From Desulfobacterales bacterium (GTDB taxonomy: Bacteria; Desulfobacterota; Desulfobacteria; Desulfobacterales; BuS5): DNA of 5,167 nucleotides. The notes under the pieces were generated by a model. That model searched no databases, had not been told where the DNA came from, and saw only the letters and a program-made list of their open reading frames with translations. The position numbers and the translations under genes are program-made. Below, piece after piece: positions 4,565 through 5,167 of the stretch. Position 1 is the first letter of the stretch. Every line of letters begins with the position of its first letter. The stretch covers positions 1 through 5,167 of the forward strand of contig JAERRQ010000069.1 of the NCBI GenBank assembly GCA_016735355.1. The letters run 5' to 3'.

Positions 4565-5167
4565 ATGTCTCCTATTGAAGTAGCTATAGCCCTGCCTGTA
4601 TTTAATACATATACATATGGAGTGCCTGAGCACTTTTATCATCAAGTCTCCCCTGGTAAACGGGTGCTTGTTCCATTTGGTAGGCGCAAAGTAACCGGAT
4701 ACATACTCGGACCTTCTAAAGATAATTATCATGATTCAATAAAATTCATCATAGATATTCTCGATGAATCCCCAATTTTTCCATCTTCCATGATACCCTT
4801 TTTCAAATGGACAGCAGATTATTATATGCACCCATTGGGTGAAGTCATCAAATCCGCTTTGCCGAAAGGTTTAAACATATATGATATTGTTTGCCTTGCC
4901 ATAACAGAAAAAGGAAAAAAAGCTATTATTGAAAAACCGGTTACATCTGTGGAGACAACTGTTCTGCATTTTTTGAGGCATGGATCCTGCAGTCAGAAAA
5001 AAATCAGAAGCAAAGTAAATATAACTGTTACAGATTCTTTAATAAACAGGATGGCAAGGCAAGGGCTGATCACCAAACAGAGAGCCTTTAATAGTGGTGG
5101 CCGTACAAAGCCTAAATTAGAGCGTTATGTATCATTTATTGATTCGGGAACAGGTCGGCATAATAAT
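4565..5167 (+). CDS. priA: Primosomal protein N' (replication restart helicase PriA), N-terminal part only
   Basis: PriA recognises abandoned replication forks and reloads the replisome. The 201 codons visible cover the DNA-binding N-terminal region; the helicase and zinc-binding domains of this usually 700-800-residue protein lie beyond the window. Residues 1-100 match the 3'-end-binding domain: VAIALPVFNTYTYGVP (6-21), GKRVLVPFGRRKVTGYILG (31-49) and KWTADYYMHPLGEVIKSALP (81-100). Residues about 105-180 fit the following winged-helix region, with HFLRHGSCSQKKI and RMARQGLI as helix segments. No frameshift or early stop is seen. Start is the ATG at 4565; AAAGGGG lies 11 nt upstream. An in-frame TTG at 4559 would add only two residues and an ATG at 4554 is out of frame. 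It follows fabH by 66 nt on the same strand. Confidence 0.93.
   Translation, partial: MSPIEVAIALPVFNTYTYGVPEHFYHQVSPGKRVLVPFGRRKVTGYILGPSKDNYHDSIKFIIDILDESPIFPSSMIPFFKWTADYYMHPLGEVIKSALPKGLNIYDIVCLAITEKGKKAIIEKPVTSVETTVLHFLRHGSCSQKKIRSKVNITVTDSLINRMARQGLITKQRAFNSGGRTKPKLERYVSFIDSGTGRHNN

Noticed and set aside
4505..4732. Minus-strand open frame of 75 codons opposite the start of priA
   Set aside because: Shadow of priA, whose N-terminal domain matches its family throughout this stretch.

Overview
The window is a bacterial chromosome segment, AT-rich, with gene content and protein sequences that best fit a Desulfobacterota (sulfate-reducer-like deltaproteobacterial) genome. The assignment is inferred from the look of the IHF-alpha-like protein, the UbiA/MqnP-type prenyltransferase and the AmrS radical SAM enzyme; no rRNA or other marker is present to prove it.

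Layout. From 1 to 2408 three genes run leftward as one probable operon, in transcription order: a class I methyltransferase (2408-1662), the radical SAM enzyme AmrS (1653-637) and a UbiA-family prenyltransferase (656 to beyond base 1). Spacing is 8 nt, then a 20-nt overlap. From 2669 the genes run rightward: an IHF-alpha/HU-family nucleoid protein (2669-2947), fabH (3509-4498) and the first 201 codons of priA (4565 to beyond 5167). Divergent promoters are likely in 2409-2668. That interval also carries a 14-bp unit repeated three times just before the ihfA ribosome binding site.

The most unusual part is the 561-nt gap between ihfA and fabH. It holds two elements of exactly 105 nt (3102-3206 forward, 3369-3473 reverse). 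Each has a 51-nt core that is identical at 50 of 51 positions, enclosed by 27-nt arms that pair with each other. The arms differ between the two copies at many positions, but eight of these differences are double changes that keep Watson-Crick pairing, and one T.T mismatch sits at the same place in both. The two copies are inverted around 162 nt of unassigned sequence, and the second ends 21 nt before the fabH Shine-Dalgarno sequence. This is a mobile or structural palindromic element whose hairpin shape is preserved while arm sequence drifts; I do not recognise it as a named family.

The genes serve quinone precursor prenylation (UbiA/MqnP), an unassigned radical SAM reaction (AmrS), chromosome architecture (IHF), fatty-acid initiation (FabH) and replication restart (PriA). 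They do not form a single pathway. The interest lies in the repeat pair in the fabH leader.
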